Positions 44,592 through 53,483 of a DNA stretch of 59,366 bases are shown here, piece after piece. The stretch is from Shouchella shacheensis. GTDB taxonomy: Bacteria; Bacillota; Bacilli; Bacillales; Bacillaceae_D. The translations under genes were made by a program, and so were the position numbers. Positions within the stretch are counted from its first letter, which is position 1. Each line of letters opens with the position of its first letter. The notes beneath the pieces were generated by a model that was given only the letters and a program-made list of their open reading frames with translations, was not told the origin of the DNA and did not search any database. The DNA is taken from the NCBI RefSeq assembly GCF_001484965.1, contig NZ_LLYY01000027.1:1-59366 (forward strand), given 5' to 3'.

Positions 44592-46763
44592 TTACGAAGT
44601 GGCAACCGGCCCCTCTTGCTCCCGCTCCAAACGCTTCTTACGGAACCGCTGGCTAATAAAGAGCAGTGCAAAGAGCACAACCCCAATCATATCCGACCAG
44701 AAAGCACCGTGCAAAAAGACAAGCGCCGAAGCCAAGGCCACACCGATTTCAAACCATCTGTACTTCACGAGGAAGTACCGTTGGATGACCGTCACAAAGG
44801 CCATAATCCCGATAAGCGCCGTAAAAATTGCCCAGCCGATCTCGTACCAACTGTACATCCCTGCGTTCTCTGGCAAAAGAAGGATGATTGTGTTCGTGGC
44901 AAATACGAATGGCAAAAGCAGCGCCCCAGAATCGTATTTAAAGCCTTGCACTCCTGTAATAATCGGATCCGCTTTAGCAATCCCTGAGACAGCGTAGGCC
45001 GGCAAGTTGACCGGTGGCGTGTCATCGGCAAGGACGCCGTAATACAAGACAAACAAGTGTGCAGCCATGATTGGAATCCCCATGTCAACAAGGGCTGGCG
45101 CAATCATCGCCGCAAGAATCACGTAAGTCGCCGTTGTCGGTAGTCCAAGACCGACAATAAGGGAGGCGATAAAGGTGAAGAAGAGCGCCAGCAATATGAT
45201 CTCGCCAGAAAAGCTAATGATAATATTCGGCAGTTTCCCTGACAACCCTGTGAGGTTAATCACACCGATTAAAATCCCTGCTGTCGCACAGGCGGTCACA
45301 ACAGCGAGTGCCTTTCTAGCTGCCATTTCAAAACTAACGATCAACTCACGCAAGCCAAATTTAACAGGCGCAGAGTCAACCTTAAACTGTCGCTGAAACA
45401 GGATAAAAAATAACGAAACAAAGACCCCAAGGACAATCATGATCGTCACTTCAATATGCCAGCCCATCCACGCGTGGAGCCCGTAAGAAAGAGCGGCAAG
45501 CAAAGCGGCAATTAGAAGTCCAGCGCCAAAACGATCCCGCAAACGATGAGCAAAAACCGCCACCGTTAAGAGCATCACAATCGCAAAGAACGCCGCATTA
45601 AAGACCGTGTTGCCGACCATCACAAAGTAGACAAGAGCGATAATCGGAAGAATTAAGTAGCCTTGCTGCACGAGGCTTTTTCGCGCTGAGACGAGCGAGT
45701 CTTTGGCGAGACCGGAAATATTATTTTTCACAGCCTCAATATGCACCATCCAGATAATTCCTACGTAGGTGAGGATGGCAGGAATTGCAGCTGAGATGAT
45801 AATTTGTCCATAACTATAGGGGGTATACTCAATCATTAAGAACGCCGCCGCACCCATAACAGGTGGTAGAAACTGCCCTCCCGAGGAAGAGGCAACTTCA
45901 ATCCCCCCTGATACATGGGGCTTAAAGCCGACTTTTTTCATAAGCGGAATGGTAAACGTCCCCGTCGTTACGGCGTTGGCAACGGAACTTCCTGAGATCG
46001 AGCCCATCAGCCCTGAACCTACGACGGCTGCTTTCGCCGGACCCCCGCGGTAATGGCCGACGAGACGCAACGCAAGGTCGATGAACATTTTCCCCGCACC
46101 GGTGGCTTCAAGAATGGAGCCAAACAAAATAAAGATAAAGACGTAGTTGGCGGAAACGGAAATCGGTGTTCCCAGAATCCCTGTTGTCGTGTACATCATT
46201 TCGTAAACAAAGGAATCAAAACTAGCTCGCGTATGTGAAAATGGCGGAGGCAGAAGGTTCCCAAAGAAATAATAAAGGATAAAGATAACAGCAATGATCA
46301 GTAGTGGCTTTCCAACCACTCGACGCGTCGCCTCGATGATTAGCACAATCATGGTTACCCCTGCCACCATTTGCAGGTCTTCCATTCTTCCCGAGAGAAT
46401 GGATTGCGAGGTTTGACTCATCATGACATAGACCCCAACGACTGCCGATAGGCCAGCAAGCAGAAAATCATACCAGGCGATCGTTTGCTGCTTCATCCCT
46501 TTTTTATACGGGAAGATTAAATAGACAAGCACAAGACCAAGAATCAGGTGAATAAAGATATGTTGGCGTGTGGAGACCGCTAATCCAAACCCTGCCGTGT
46601 ACAAGTGGTACATCGACATCGCCACAGCAATGAGCAAAATAAGCATCGCCTTCCAGCCAAAAACTTTTCGGTCACTGCCATCGACGTCTTTGACCTCGTC
46701 CGGCACGTCCCCCTGAATTTCACTTTTCTCGTCTCTTGCAGCTTGCTTTAGTGTGCGCAGCAT
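44592..46763 (-). CDS. TRAP transporter, fused 4TM-12TM permease (TAXI type)
   Basis: 723 residues: an N-terminal DctQ-like four-span part (to about residue 190) fused to a DctM-like 12-span part. Typical segments include GSGLMGSISGSSVANAVTTG, EVASSSGGQFLPPVMGAAAF and GLGLPTTATYVILAA. It would import the ligand carried by the TAXI binding protein using the sodium gradient. Third gene in its operon, five bases after the DUF1850 gene. Confidence 0.93.
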   Translation of the reverse strand: MLRTLKQAARDEKSEIQGDVPDEVKDVDGSDRKVFGWKAMLILLIAVAMSMYHLYTAGFGLAVSTRQHIFIHLILGLVLVYLIFPYKKGMKQQTIAWYDFLLAGLSAVVGVYVMMSQTSQSILSGRMEDLQMVAGVTMIVLIIEATRRVVGKPLLIIAVIFILYYFFGNLLPPPFSHTRASFDSFVYEMMYTTTGILGTPISVSANYVFIFILFGSILEATGAGKMFIDLALRLVGHYRGGPAKAAVVGSGLMGSISGSSVANAVTTGTFTIPLMKKVGFKPHVSGGIEVASSSGGQFLPPVMGAAAFLMIEYTPYSYGQIIISAAIPAILTYVGIIWMVHIEAVKNNISGLAKDSLVSARKSLVQQGYLILPIIALVYFVMVGNTVFNAAFFAIVMLLTVAVFAHRLRDRFGAGLLIAALLAALSYGLHAWMGWHIEVTIMIVLGVFVSLFFILFQRQFKVDSAPVKFGLRELIVSFEMAARKALAVVTACATAGILIGVINLTGLSGKLPNIIISFSGEIILLALFFTFIASLIVGLGLPTTATYVILAAMIAPALVDMGIPIMAAHLFVLYYGVLADDTPPVNLPAYAVSGIAKADPIITGVQGFKYDSGALLLPFVFATNTIILLLPENAGMYSWYEIGWAIFTALIGIMAFVTVIQRYFLVKYRWFEIGVALASALVFLHGAFWSDMIGVVLFALLFISQRFRKKRLEREQEGPVATS

Positions 46764-46768
46764 CTCTT

Positions 46769-47266
46769 CTACCCCCCTTGAATGCGGATTCTGATTTTTC
46801 GTTTTTCATCGGGAAGTTCTGATAATTCAAGAACCTCCCCCCCAAATTGAAAGGTATGCGTGTACAAATTGGAGGGAGCCATGCGAAACTCCTCGACCAC
46901 ATGGCCGTTATCGGAAAGGACAAAATAGCCATCTTCCTCACGGATGCCAGCCCCCTCTTCGTAAGGAATGCCCGCTCCAAACGCTTTTGTCCATGTTTCG
47001 GTTGCAATCATTTCATACTGTTCGTTGATTTCAAAGACCTCTCGAATCGGTGTTTTCATGACAGAGTGGATGTATTCGTGAGAAAACGTATCCCCAACAT
47101 TGACGTCCTCTTCAAAGAGAACGTCTTCGGTTTGTACCGAGACAATTTGCAATACAGGAGCTTGCCTCATTTGCAAGCACCAAATGACGCCCGCAAAAAA
47201 AGAGAGCGCAAGGAAGAGAAGCAACCACCTTCCTCTTCCTCGCACATCCATCCATTGCTTAGCCAT
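46769..47266 (-). CDS. DUF1850-domain protein
   Basis: 165 residues: an N-terminal span (about 12-30) and an outside domain with FSHEYIHSVMKTPIREVFEI and TWTKAFGAGIPYEEGAG, the DUF1850 pattern. These proteins are almost always encoded between TAXI-TRAP subunits, as here, and probably assist the transporter; their mechanism is unknown. Confidence 0.87.
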   Translation of the reverse strand: MAKQWMDVRGRGRWLLLFLALSFFAGVIWCLQMRQAPVLQIVSVQTEDVLFEEDVNVGDTFSHEYIHSVMKTPIREVFEINEQYEMIATETWTKAFGAGIPYEEGAGIREEDGYFVLSDNGHVVEEFRMAPSNLYTHTFQFGGEVLELSELPDEKRKIRIRIQGG

Positions 47267-47274
47267 TTGCTTGT

Positions 47275-48249
47275 TTACTGCTCATCAAAGAAGCGCTCGG
47301 CACCCGGGTGCAAGTCAATCGACATGCCCTCTTGTGCGGATTCAAGATCGATAAAGCTGCCAGCGTTGTGGGAGTTCGAGAAAGTATCCGTGTTTTCGAA
47401 GATCGCTGTCATAATGTCGTACACAACATCCTCTTCAAGGTCATCCCTAGCAATCAACATCGCTTGCACAGCCACCGTACTAACTTCCTCTTCAATGCCA
47501 TACAGATCTTCCTCGAGCGTATATTCCGTATAGAACGGATATTCATCCATCAACGCGTCGGCCGCGTCTTGCTCGATATCCACAAGCACAATATCCGTCT
47601 GTGCACTAAGAGCTTCGATCGCTCCTGTCGGCGTTCCTGCTACAATGAGCGCTGCATCAATATTGCCATCCTGCAAGCTGTCCGCGGCATCCCCGAAATC
47701 CTGATACTCTGGCGAAATATCATCGTAGGTAATTCCGTGCGCGTCAAGAATTTGTCTCGTGACAACCTCCGTTCCGGAACCTTGGTCGCCAACGGCTACG
47801 CTCATGCCTTCCAAGTCTCCAACGGATTCAACACCGGACTCTGCTGTCGCGACAATTTGAATCACTTCCGGATAAAGGGTAGCCATGCCGCTAAAGCCCT
47901 CGACAGGCTCCTCAAAGAACTCATCGTCCCCTTCGACAGCGTAATACGCCGTATCGTTTTGCACAAAGCCCAAATGACCACTGCTGCTAGCAATGTCATT
48001 AATATTAACCACGGATGCCCCCGTCGAGTAATGAGCAGAATCCCAACCCTCCACATGATCATTGATAATATTGGAAAGCGCCCCGCCTAGCGGATAGTAC
48101 GCCCCCTGCTCACCACCGGTTAAAATTTCAAGCTCTTCATTCGAATCAACCGTTTCCCCGTCTTCGCCGGGCGCTTCGTCGTCTCCACACGCCGCTAAAG
48201 CAAACGAAGCGACGGCCACTAACGATAATTTCCCCACATGTTTTTTCAT
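47275..48249 (-). CDS. TAXI-family TRAP transporter solute-binding lipoprotein
   Basis: About 324 residues. Signal peptide with lipobox FALAACGDD (Cys near 20), then an acidic linker and the TAXI fold: ILTGGEQGAYYPLGGALSNI, SVAVGDQGSGTEVVTRQIL and ALIVAGTPTGAIEAL. It captures an organic acid or amino acid outside the membrane. ATG 48249 after GGGGGGAGTTG; a longer frame to 48288 is rejected. First gene of the TRAP operon. Confidence 0.93.
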   Translation of the reverse strand: MKKHVGKLSLVAVASFALAACGDDEAPGEDGETVDSNEELEILTGGEQGAYYPLGGALSNIINDHVEGWDSAHYSTGASVVNINDIASSSGHLGFVQNDTAYYAVEGDDEFFEEPVEGFSGMATLYPEVIQIVATAESGVESVGDLEGMSVAVGDQGSGTEVVTRQILDAHGITYDDISPEYQDFGDAADSLQDGNIDAALIVAGTPTGAIEALSAQTDIVLVDIEQDAADALMDEYPFYTEYTLEEDLYGIEEEVSTVAVQAMLIARDDLEEDVVYDIMTAIFENTDTFSNSHNAGSFIDLESAQEGMSIDLHPGAERFFDEQ

Positions 48250-48334
48250 TTCTACAACTCCCCCCCTAATTTCGTAGTTCAGAACCATACATTTTTAATA
48301 AAAAATGCACAATTCCACACACTATCAGATTATC

Positions 48335-48354
48335 ATTATATGAAACGGGTTTCA
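48335..48354 (-). promoter_or_regulatory. Promoter -10 and palindrome upstream of TAXI-TRAP operon
   Basis: TATAAT on the minus strand (48335-48340) is immediately preceded by the 14-base palindrome TGAAACGGGTTTCA (48341-48354), shaped like a LacI-family operator and placed between -10 and -35. The cognate regulator is not identified. Confidence 0.5.
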
Positions 48355-48450
48355 AGAATATTAGTGTCGTCGTTTGACAAGAAATCGCTCAATCTGACAT
48401 GCCGCTCATTTCGAGCAACGGCGGTAGGGGGTCTTGCTTCAACACGCACA

Positions 48451-48480
48451 CAAACCCTTGAGTTTCCCTCAAGGGTTTGC
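48451..48480. terminator. Hairpin downstream of the carnitine genes
   Basis: CAAACCCTTGAG pairs perfectly with CTCAAGGGTTTG. The T run is weak. Confidence 0.65.
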
Positions 48481-48490
48481 GTTAACGTCT

Positions 48491-48955
48491 CTATTTTCTG
48501 CGAATCCCGATCACTCGACCGACGTGGTTCTCTGTTTCAGCTGCACTCACTACTGGGAGCTTCCGAATAGTCGCCGCGACCGCTTCTGGAAACGGTGCGG
48601 GCCTTCCTAATTGCTGGTCCATGCCCATCGTCATCTGCTCACTTGCAGCGACAAGTGCCCCAGCTTCATTCTTCATTAAAAACACCAAATGCATGCGTTT
48701 GGCATCTGAATCGGCGAGGCTCACTTCTACCGTGAGCTTCTCTCCTTGCTTTGCTTCGGCCACATACTGAAGATGCGTCTCCAACGTGAAGATCGTGTAT
48801 TGATAGTCACGTCTGCTCTCTTCATTAAGCCCGATCGCCTGAATGAGTCCTTCTAACGCCTCGCTAAACGCAAGCGCGTAGCAGGCGTCGTTCATATGGC
48901 CGTTGTAGTCGACCCACTCTGCTCGCACCTCTCCTGTCCAAATCAGCTTAGCCAT
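48491..48955 (-). CDS. cdhC: Thioesterase, probable betainyl-CoA thioesterase
   Basis: About 154 residues, hot-dog fold of the 4-hydroxybenzoyl-CoA thioesterase group: VRAEWVDYNGHMNDACYAL carries the active-site Asp and the YNGHMN motif. In carnitine degradation such an enzyme (CdhC) hydrolyses betainyl-CoA to glycine betaine. Start ATG 48955 overlaps the end of the dehydrogenase gene by eight bases; the symbol rests on operon context. Confidence 0.82.
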   Translation of the reverse strand: MAKLIWTGEVRAEWVDYNGHMNDACYALAFSEALEGLIQAIGLNEESRRDYQYTIFTLETHLQYVAEAKQGEKLTVEVSLADSDAKRMHLVFLMKNEAGALVAASEQMTMGMDQQLGRPAPFPEAVAATIRKLPVVSAAETENHVGRVIGIRRK

Positions 48956-49910
48956 TTCGCACCAACTTCTCGGCTGGCCAGAAGCCTTCTTCTTCAAGGA
49001 GGGCCATCAGTTTAATCAGGAAGCGATCGCGACGGGCTTCGAGGTCGGCAATCGGGGTGTCGCCACATTGTTCGTTCGTGCCGTTAATCAATTTTTGGCT
49101 AAGCTCCTCGGTGAGCTCAGGAGCGACGAGTTTCGTCCACGGCAATTTAAGAGCCGGACCAAATTGCTCAAGCATATGCTCCATTCCTTTTTCTCCGCCA
49201 GCTAAATGAAGCGTCATGAATGGCCCCATCAAGGCCCAGCGCAAGCCAGGTCCGTAGACAATCGCCGCGTCGACTTCCTCCGTCGTTGCTACGCCGTCGT
49301 TGACAATGTGAAGCCCCTCTCTCCAGATTGCTTCCATTAAGCGGTCGCCAATATGACCGTCAATTTCACCGGACATCACAAGTGGCTTCATGTTCAGACT
49401 GGCATACAATTCCTTCGCCTCAGCAAGAACAGAGCGGTCCGTTTGTTTTCCGCCCGCAAGTTCAACTAAAGGAACGAGATAAACGGGGTTGAACGGGTGG
49501 GCGATAATCAAGCGCTCTGGGTGATGGTCGCAAGCCTCTTGCAACACCGATGGCATGTAACCCGACGTACTTGAAGCGATGATCGCGCCTTCTCGCGCAT
49601 ACGCATCAACATCTTTCAGAACGCTCTTTTTTACATCCTCCCGTTCAGGAACGTTTTCTTGAATCAAGTCGGCCTGTTCAACCGCCGTCTTAAGATCTTG
49701 GGTAAAATGTAAGTTCTCTAAAGAGCCATTCTCGTCCATGCCATAGCTCTCAAGCGTGGCCCAAATGTTCTCTAAAAAAGCGCTTGTTTTTTGCTCTGCG
49801 TTTGGGTCCATGTCAAAGGCAATCACTTTGTGACCACCTGCCAGAAAGCGAGCGATCCAGCCGTTTCCAATCACGCCCGTGCCGATGACGGCCATTGTTT
49901 TTTGCTGCAT
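48948..49910 (-). CDS. cdhA: L-carnitine dehydrogenase
   Basis: Oxidises L-carnitine to 3-dehydrocarnitine with NAD. 320 residues, 3-hydroxyacyl-CoA dehydrogenase superfamily: AVIGTGVIGNGWIARFLAGG Rossmann motif, ASSTSGYMPS, catalytic-type AHPFNPVYLVPLVE, and GHIGDRLMEAIWREGLHIV. Long hydrophobic C-terminal half as in LcdH. The partner genes on both sides (BKACE enzyme and thioesterase) are the other two steps of the pathway. Confidence 0.88.
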   Translation of the reverse strand: MQQKTMAVIGTGVIGNGWIARFLAGGHKVIAFDMDPNAEQKTSAFLENIWATLESYGMDENGSLENLHFTQDLKTAVEQADLIQENVPEREDVKKSVLKDVDAYAREGAIIASSTSGYMPSVLQEACDHHPERLIIAHPFNPVYLVPLVELAGGKQTDRSVLAEAKELYASLNMKPLVMSGEIDGHIGDRLMEAIWREGLHIVNDGVATTEEVDAAIVYGPGLRWALMGPFMTLHLAGGEKGMEHMLEQFGPALKLPWTKLVAPELTEELSQKLINGTNEQCGDTPIADLEARRDRFLIKLMALLEEEGFWPAEKLVRNG

Positions 49911-49936
49911 TCGTTTTTCATCCTCCTTCTCCGATC

Positions 49937-50818
49937 CTAGCGTGCTTTTTTCAAACCAAGTTGTTCTCTTGCTTCCTGAGGGCTCATTGGCTCTGTCCCA
50001 ATTCCCCTTAAAACGCTGACTGCTTTATCGACCAGCTGCGCGTTGGTTCCAAGCACACCTTTTTCCAAATAGAGATTGTCCTCAAGTCCCACGCGAACAT
50101 TGCCTCCGAGTAGCGCTGCTTGTGCCACCATTGGCAGCTGCATCCGCCCAATTCCAAACGCGGACCAGCTTGCATTAGGGACAATATGATCGCGCATATA
50201 AATCATCGTCTCTGCATCTGCTTCGGCTCCCCAAGGAATCCCTAAACAAAATTGATACATCGGGTTCTCGTCCACCAACCCTTCTTGAATCAGCTGGTTC
50301 GCAAGTCGAATGTGGCCTGTATCAAAACACTCCATCTCCGGCTTCACACCGCTTGCCTGAATAAGCTTCGCGTGCTCCCTTAGCCACTCGGCCGGGCCCA
50401 GATAGACCTGATCGCCAAAGTTCAAGCTGCCACAGTCCAATGTGCAAATCTCTGGCAAAAGAAGTCCGACCGGTTCATGACGCTCCGCTGGCGTTTGGAT
50501 ATCCGTTCCTGGTCCACCTTGGGTCGGGGTTTCAAGGCTTGGAAAAAAGTCACCGCCGCCACCAGCGGTCAGATTAATCACAACGTCGGTCTCCGACTCG
50601 CGAATGCGCGCAACGACCTCGCTAAATAGCTCGACATCGTGGCTGAGCTGTCCTGTTTTGGGATCACGAACGTGGATATGCGCAATCGCCGCCCCTGCTT
50701 TCGCCGCTTCAATCGCGGAGTCGGCAATGTCCTTTGGCGAGACTGGAACGTGAGGGCTTTTCGCTGTGGTCTCTCCCGCCCCCGTTACGGCAGCTGTAAT
50801 GATCGTTTTTTTATTCAT
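49937..50818 (-). CDS. cdhB: Dehydrocarnitine cleavage enzyme (BKACE family)
   Basis: About 293 residues, beta-keto acid cleavage enzyme fold: zinc ligands in AAIAHIHVRDP near residue 46, then INLTAGGGGDF, and the final domain LGGNVRVGLEDNLYLEKGV. With acetyl-CoA it would split 3-dehydrocarnitine into betainyl-CoA and acetoacetate. ATG 50818 follows AAGGAGGTCG and overlaps the regulator gene's end by eight bases. Confidence 0.85.
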   Translation of the reverse strand: MNKKTIITAAVTGAGETTAKSPHVPVSPKDIADSAIEAAKAGAAIAHIHVRDPKTGQLSHDVELFSEVVARIRESETDVVINLTAGGGGDFFPSLETPTQGGPGTDIQTPAERHEPVGLLLPEICTLDCGSLNFGDQVYLGPAEWLREHAKLIQASGVKPEMECFDTGHIRLANQLIQEGLVDENPMYQFCLGIPWGAEADAETMIYMRDHIVPNASWSAFGIGRMQLPMVAQAALLGGNVRVGLEDNLYLEKGVLGTNAQLVDKAVSVLRGIGTEPMSPQEAREQLGLKKAR

Positions 50819-51398
50819 TCGTACGACCTCCTTGGTCCTTGTTTTCATTTAGCGGTACGTAATCAAGCACCTCTCGACTTTCAAAGAAATCGACGAGACG
50901 CCGAATCCAATCGTAGTAGGTAATCCAGTCCTCAAGTTCCTGCTTCAATTCACTGATCTTCGCTTCAATCTCAGGTGCGGCGTCGTTCCCTGCATCTTGC
51001 TCAATCGCATCAATCTTATCTTGAAGACGGCGGGCGAGCAGCGAGTTCTTGCTGACGACTTCCATCCAATTCGTTGTAAACAGGGAAATGAACGTCTGGA
51101 TGTAATCATTTTCTACAGTGTAATGTTCCTTACGACTGCCTCTCACCGACTCCTTGTCGGCAATATTGAGTGCCATCATTTCACGCATCACCTGACTCAT
51201 TCTCGTGCGACTCATCCCTGTTTTTTCGGCTAGATCATCTAGCGTCATGGGCGCGCGGTTCAAATAAATGATCCCAAGCAATCGACCCACCGTGGACGAG
51301 ACACCAAACGTATTCATATTATCAGCAATACGATCGGCAATTTGATTCTCCGCATGCTGCAATTCTTCCATCAACTCTTCCTTTGATTTCCGGCTCAT
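50811..51398 (-). CDS. GbsR/OpcR-type MarR-like regulator
   Basis: 195 residues: N-terminal amphipathic helix, winged helix (APMTLDDLAEKTGMSRTRMS, REMMALNIADKESVRGSRKEHY) and a C-terminal helical dimerisation part. Matches the GbsR/OpcR family that represses choline and OpuC-type uptake genes in Bacillus. It is first in the operon with cdhBAC and divergent from opuCA, so it likely controls both, perhaps with carnitine, choline or betaine as effector. Confidence 0.87.
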   Translation of the reverse strand: MSRKSKEELMEELQHAENQIADRIADNMNTFGVSSTVGRLLGIIYLNRAPMTLDDLAEKTGMSRTRMSQVMREMMALNIADKESVRGSRKEHYTVENDYIQTFISLFTTNWMEVVSKNSLLARRLQDKIDAIEQDAGNDAAPEIEAKISELKQELEDWITYYDWIRRLVDFFESREVLDYVPLNENKDQGGRTNE

Positions 51399-51480
51399 GC
51401 TCCTCCCCTCCGTCCGCTCGTCTTTTTACAACCATCACTTTATCATTGTTGCCCAAAAAACGAAAAAATCACGTGAGGGA

Positions 51481-51600
51481 GGAAATCGGCGATAAACAAA
51501 GGAAATCAACGATATAAACATATGACAATCTGCACAATTAAAATTGCATGGATTTTAACATTTTTATAAACTTTACGTTTCAGCCTTTGTTTCCTATACT
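51481..51600. promoter_or_regulatory. Divergent control region of cdh and opuC operons
   Basis: The opuCA promoter is TTTACG (51572-51577) and TATACT (51595-51600), 17 bases apart. CCTTTGTTT (51584-51592) lies between the boxes and has an inverted partner AAACAAAGG at 51494-51502. Also present are the dyad CAATTAAAATTG (51535-51546) and two direct repeats GGAAATCnnCGATA (51481, 51501). These are candidate sites for the GbsR/OpcR-type regulator. Confidence 0.6.
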
Positions 51601-51646
51601 GTAGAAATGTTCGAGCAACAAAAAACGACACGGAGGTGTTTAGGCC

Positions 51647-52801
51647 TTGTTAGAGTTTAAACATGTAACAAAACGGTATAGCGGAGGCAAACCCGCTGTG
51701 AACGATCTAAATGTAACGATTGAAAAAGGAGAGTTCGTCTGCTTCATCGGACCAAGTGGATGCGGGAAGACGACCACCATGAAAATGGTCAATCGTCTTC
51801 ACGAAGCTACAAATGGAGAAATTTTGATAGACGGAAAAGACATCAAAGACCAGGACCCAGTGAAACTGCGTCGTTCGATTGGCTATGTAATCCAACAAAT
51901 CGGCTTAATGCCTCATATGACAGTTAAAGAGAACATTGTGCTTGTCGGGACTTTGCTCAAATGGTCGCAAGAGGAAAAAGAGGCACGAGCAAAGGAATTG
52001 ATTCACCTTGTCGACTTGCCTGAGGCCTATCTGGACAAGTATCCGCATGAACTTAGTGGCGGACAACAGCAGCGAATCGGCGTGTTGCGCGCGCTCGCCA
52101 CAAACCCTCCATTAATATTAATGGACGAACCATTCGGAGCGCTCGACCCGATCACAAGAGATACACTGCAAGAGGAGTTTAAAAAGCTGCAAAAAGAACT
52201 TGATAAAACGATTATCTTTGTTACGCATGACATGGATGAAGCCTTAAAGCTCGCTGACAAAATTGTCATTATGAAAGACGGAGAGATCGTCCAGTCCGGT
52301 TCGCCGGATGAAATCTTGCGCAGTCCTGCCAATCAATTTGTAGAAGACTTCATTGGCAAAGACCGTCTCATTCAAGGCCAGCCTGATGTGACGACGGTTG
52401 GGCAAGTGATGAGCGGGTCTCAGGTCACTGCCCAGGAAGATGAATCGCTCAAAGACGCAATTGGGCGAATGCGTGAGAAGCGGGTGGATTCCCTTTTGGT
52501 TGTCGATGAAAACAACGTCCTAAAAGGGTACATCGACGTGGAGATCATCAATTCCAATTACAAGAAAGCCAGCCTTGTGCGCGAAGTGATGGAAACAAAC
52601 CTTTTCACCGTCCGACAAGATAGCTTGCTACGTGACACCATTCACAAAATGCTTCGTCGCGGGGCAAAATACGTTCCCGTTGTCGATGAGGACCACCGCA
52701 TCGCAGGCATTGTTACCAGAGCAAGCCTCGCAGACATGGTGTATGACACAATTTGGGGCGATGGACTCGAAGTGGAAGAACCAATCGCCCAGAGTGTATA
52801 G
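51647..52801 (+). CDS. opuCA: Osmoprotectant ABC transporter ATPase with CBS domains
   Basis: 384 residues. ATPase part with Walker A GPSGCGKTT, signature LSGGQQQR and Walker B LILMDEPFGALDP; residues about 255-375 are two CBS domains (VGQVMSGSQVTAQEDESLKD, REVMETNLFTVRQDSLLRD) that sense osmotic state in OpuA/OpuC systems. Energises uptake of betaine, carnitine or choline. TTG start after GGAGGTG. First of four opuC genes. Confidence 0.93.
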   Translation: MLEFKHVTKRYSGGKPAVNDLNVTIEKGEFVCFIGPSGCGKTTTMKMVNRLHEATNGEILIDGKDIKDQDPVKLRRSIGYVIQQIGLMPHMTVKENIVLVGTLLKWSQEEKEARAKELIHLVDLPEAYLDKYPHELSGGQQQRIGVLRALATNPPLILMDEPFGALDPITRDTLQEEFKKLQKELDKTIIFVTHDMDEALKLADKIVIMKDGEIVQSGSPDEILRSPANQFVEDFIGKDRLIQGQPDVTTVGQVMSGSQVTAQEDESLKDAIGRMREKRVDSLLVVDENNVLKGYIDVEIINSNYKKASLVREVMETNLFTVRQDSLLRDTIHKMLRRGAKYVPVVDEDHRIAGIVTRASLADMVYDTIWGDGLEVEEPIAQSV

Positions 52802-52812
52802 GAGGTGACACT

Positions 52813-53469
52813 ATGAACGCGATACGCGAATTTTTCTCGTCCTATGGTTCGGAGTTACTGATCAAAACCGGCGAACATTTATACATTTCCTTTGCGGCCA
52901 TCCTGCTTGGCGTCCTTGTGGCCGTCCCGCTTGGTGTCTTGCTCACGCGGATTCCCAACGTCGCCGACCGCTTGATCTCGTTTGTTGGGATTTTGCAAAC
53001 GATCCCGAGCCTCGCGATCATTGCTTTTTTCATCCCACTACTTGGGGTTGGAAAGTTCCCGGCGATCATTGCACTCTTTTTCTATTCAGTCTTACCCATT
53101 TTGAGAAATACGTATACAGGTGTGAAAAACGTCGATGCCAATGTGCGAGAAGCCGGAAAAGGCATGGGCATGAATCAGATCGAATCGGTGTTTAAAATTG
53201 AACTGCCCCTCGCCCTCCCTGTGATCATGGCTGGGATTCGTTTGGCGACCGTTTATTTGATTGGGTGGGCGACACTTGCTGCCTTCATTGGTGGCGGTGG
53301 ACTCGGCGACTTTATTTTCGACGGTCTCAACTTGTATCAGCCTATGCTTATCGTCGCCGGTACCGTACCTGCAACGATTCTTGCCTTGATCACAGACCGA
53401 ACCTTACATTTGCTTGAACAAAAGCTCACACCGAACGGCCTGAAAGAGAAGTCACAGCAGACAACCTAG
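52813..53469 (+). CDS. opuCB: Osmoprotectant ABC transporter permease
   Basis: 218 residues, about five to six spans, with the inner-membrane EAA-type loop NVREAGKGMGMNQIESVFKIE and LPLALPVIMAGIRLATVYL typical of OpuCB. ATG 52813 follows AGGAGGTGAC, 11 bases after opuCA; a longer overlapping frame is rejected. Confidence 0.92.
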   Translation: MNAIREFFSSYGSELLIKTGEHLYISFAAILLGVLVAVPLGVLLTRIPNVADRLISFVGILQTIPSLAIIAFFIPLLGVGKFPAIIALFFYSVLPILRNTYTGVKNVDANVREAGKGMGMNQIESVFKIELPLALPVIMAGIRLATVYLIGWATLAAFIGGGGLGDFIFDGLNLYQPMLIVAGTVPATILALITDRTLHLLEQKLTPNGLKEKSQQTT

Positions 53470-53483
53470 GAGGTAGGTCAAAA

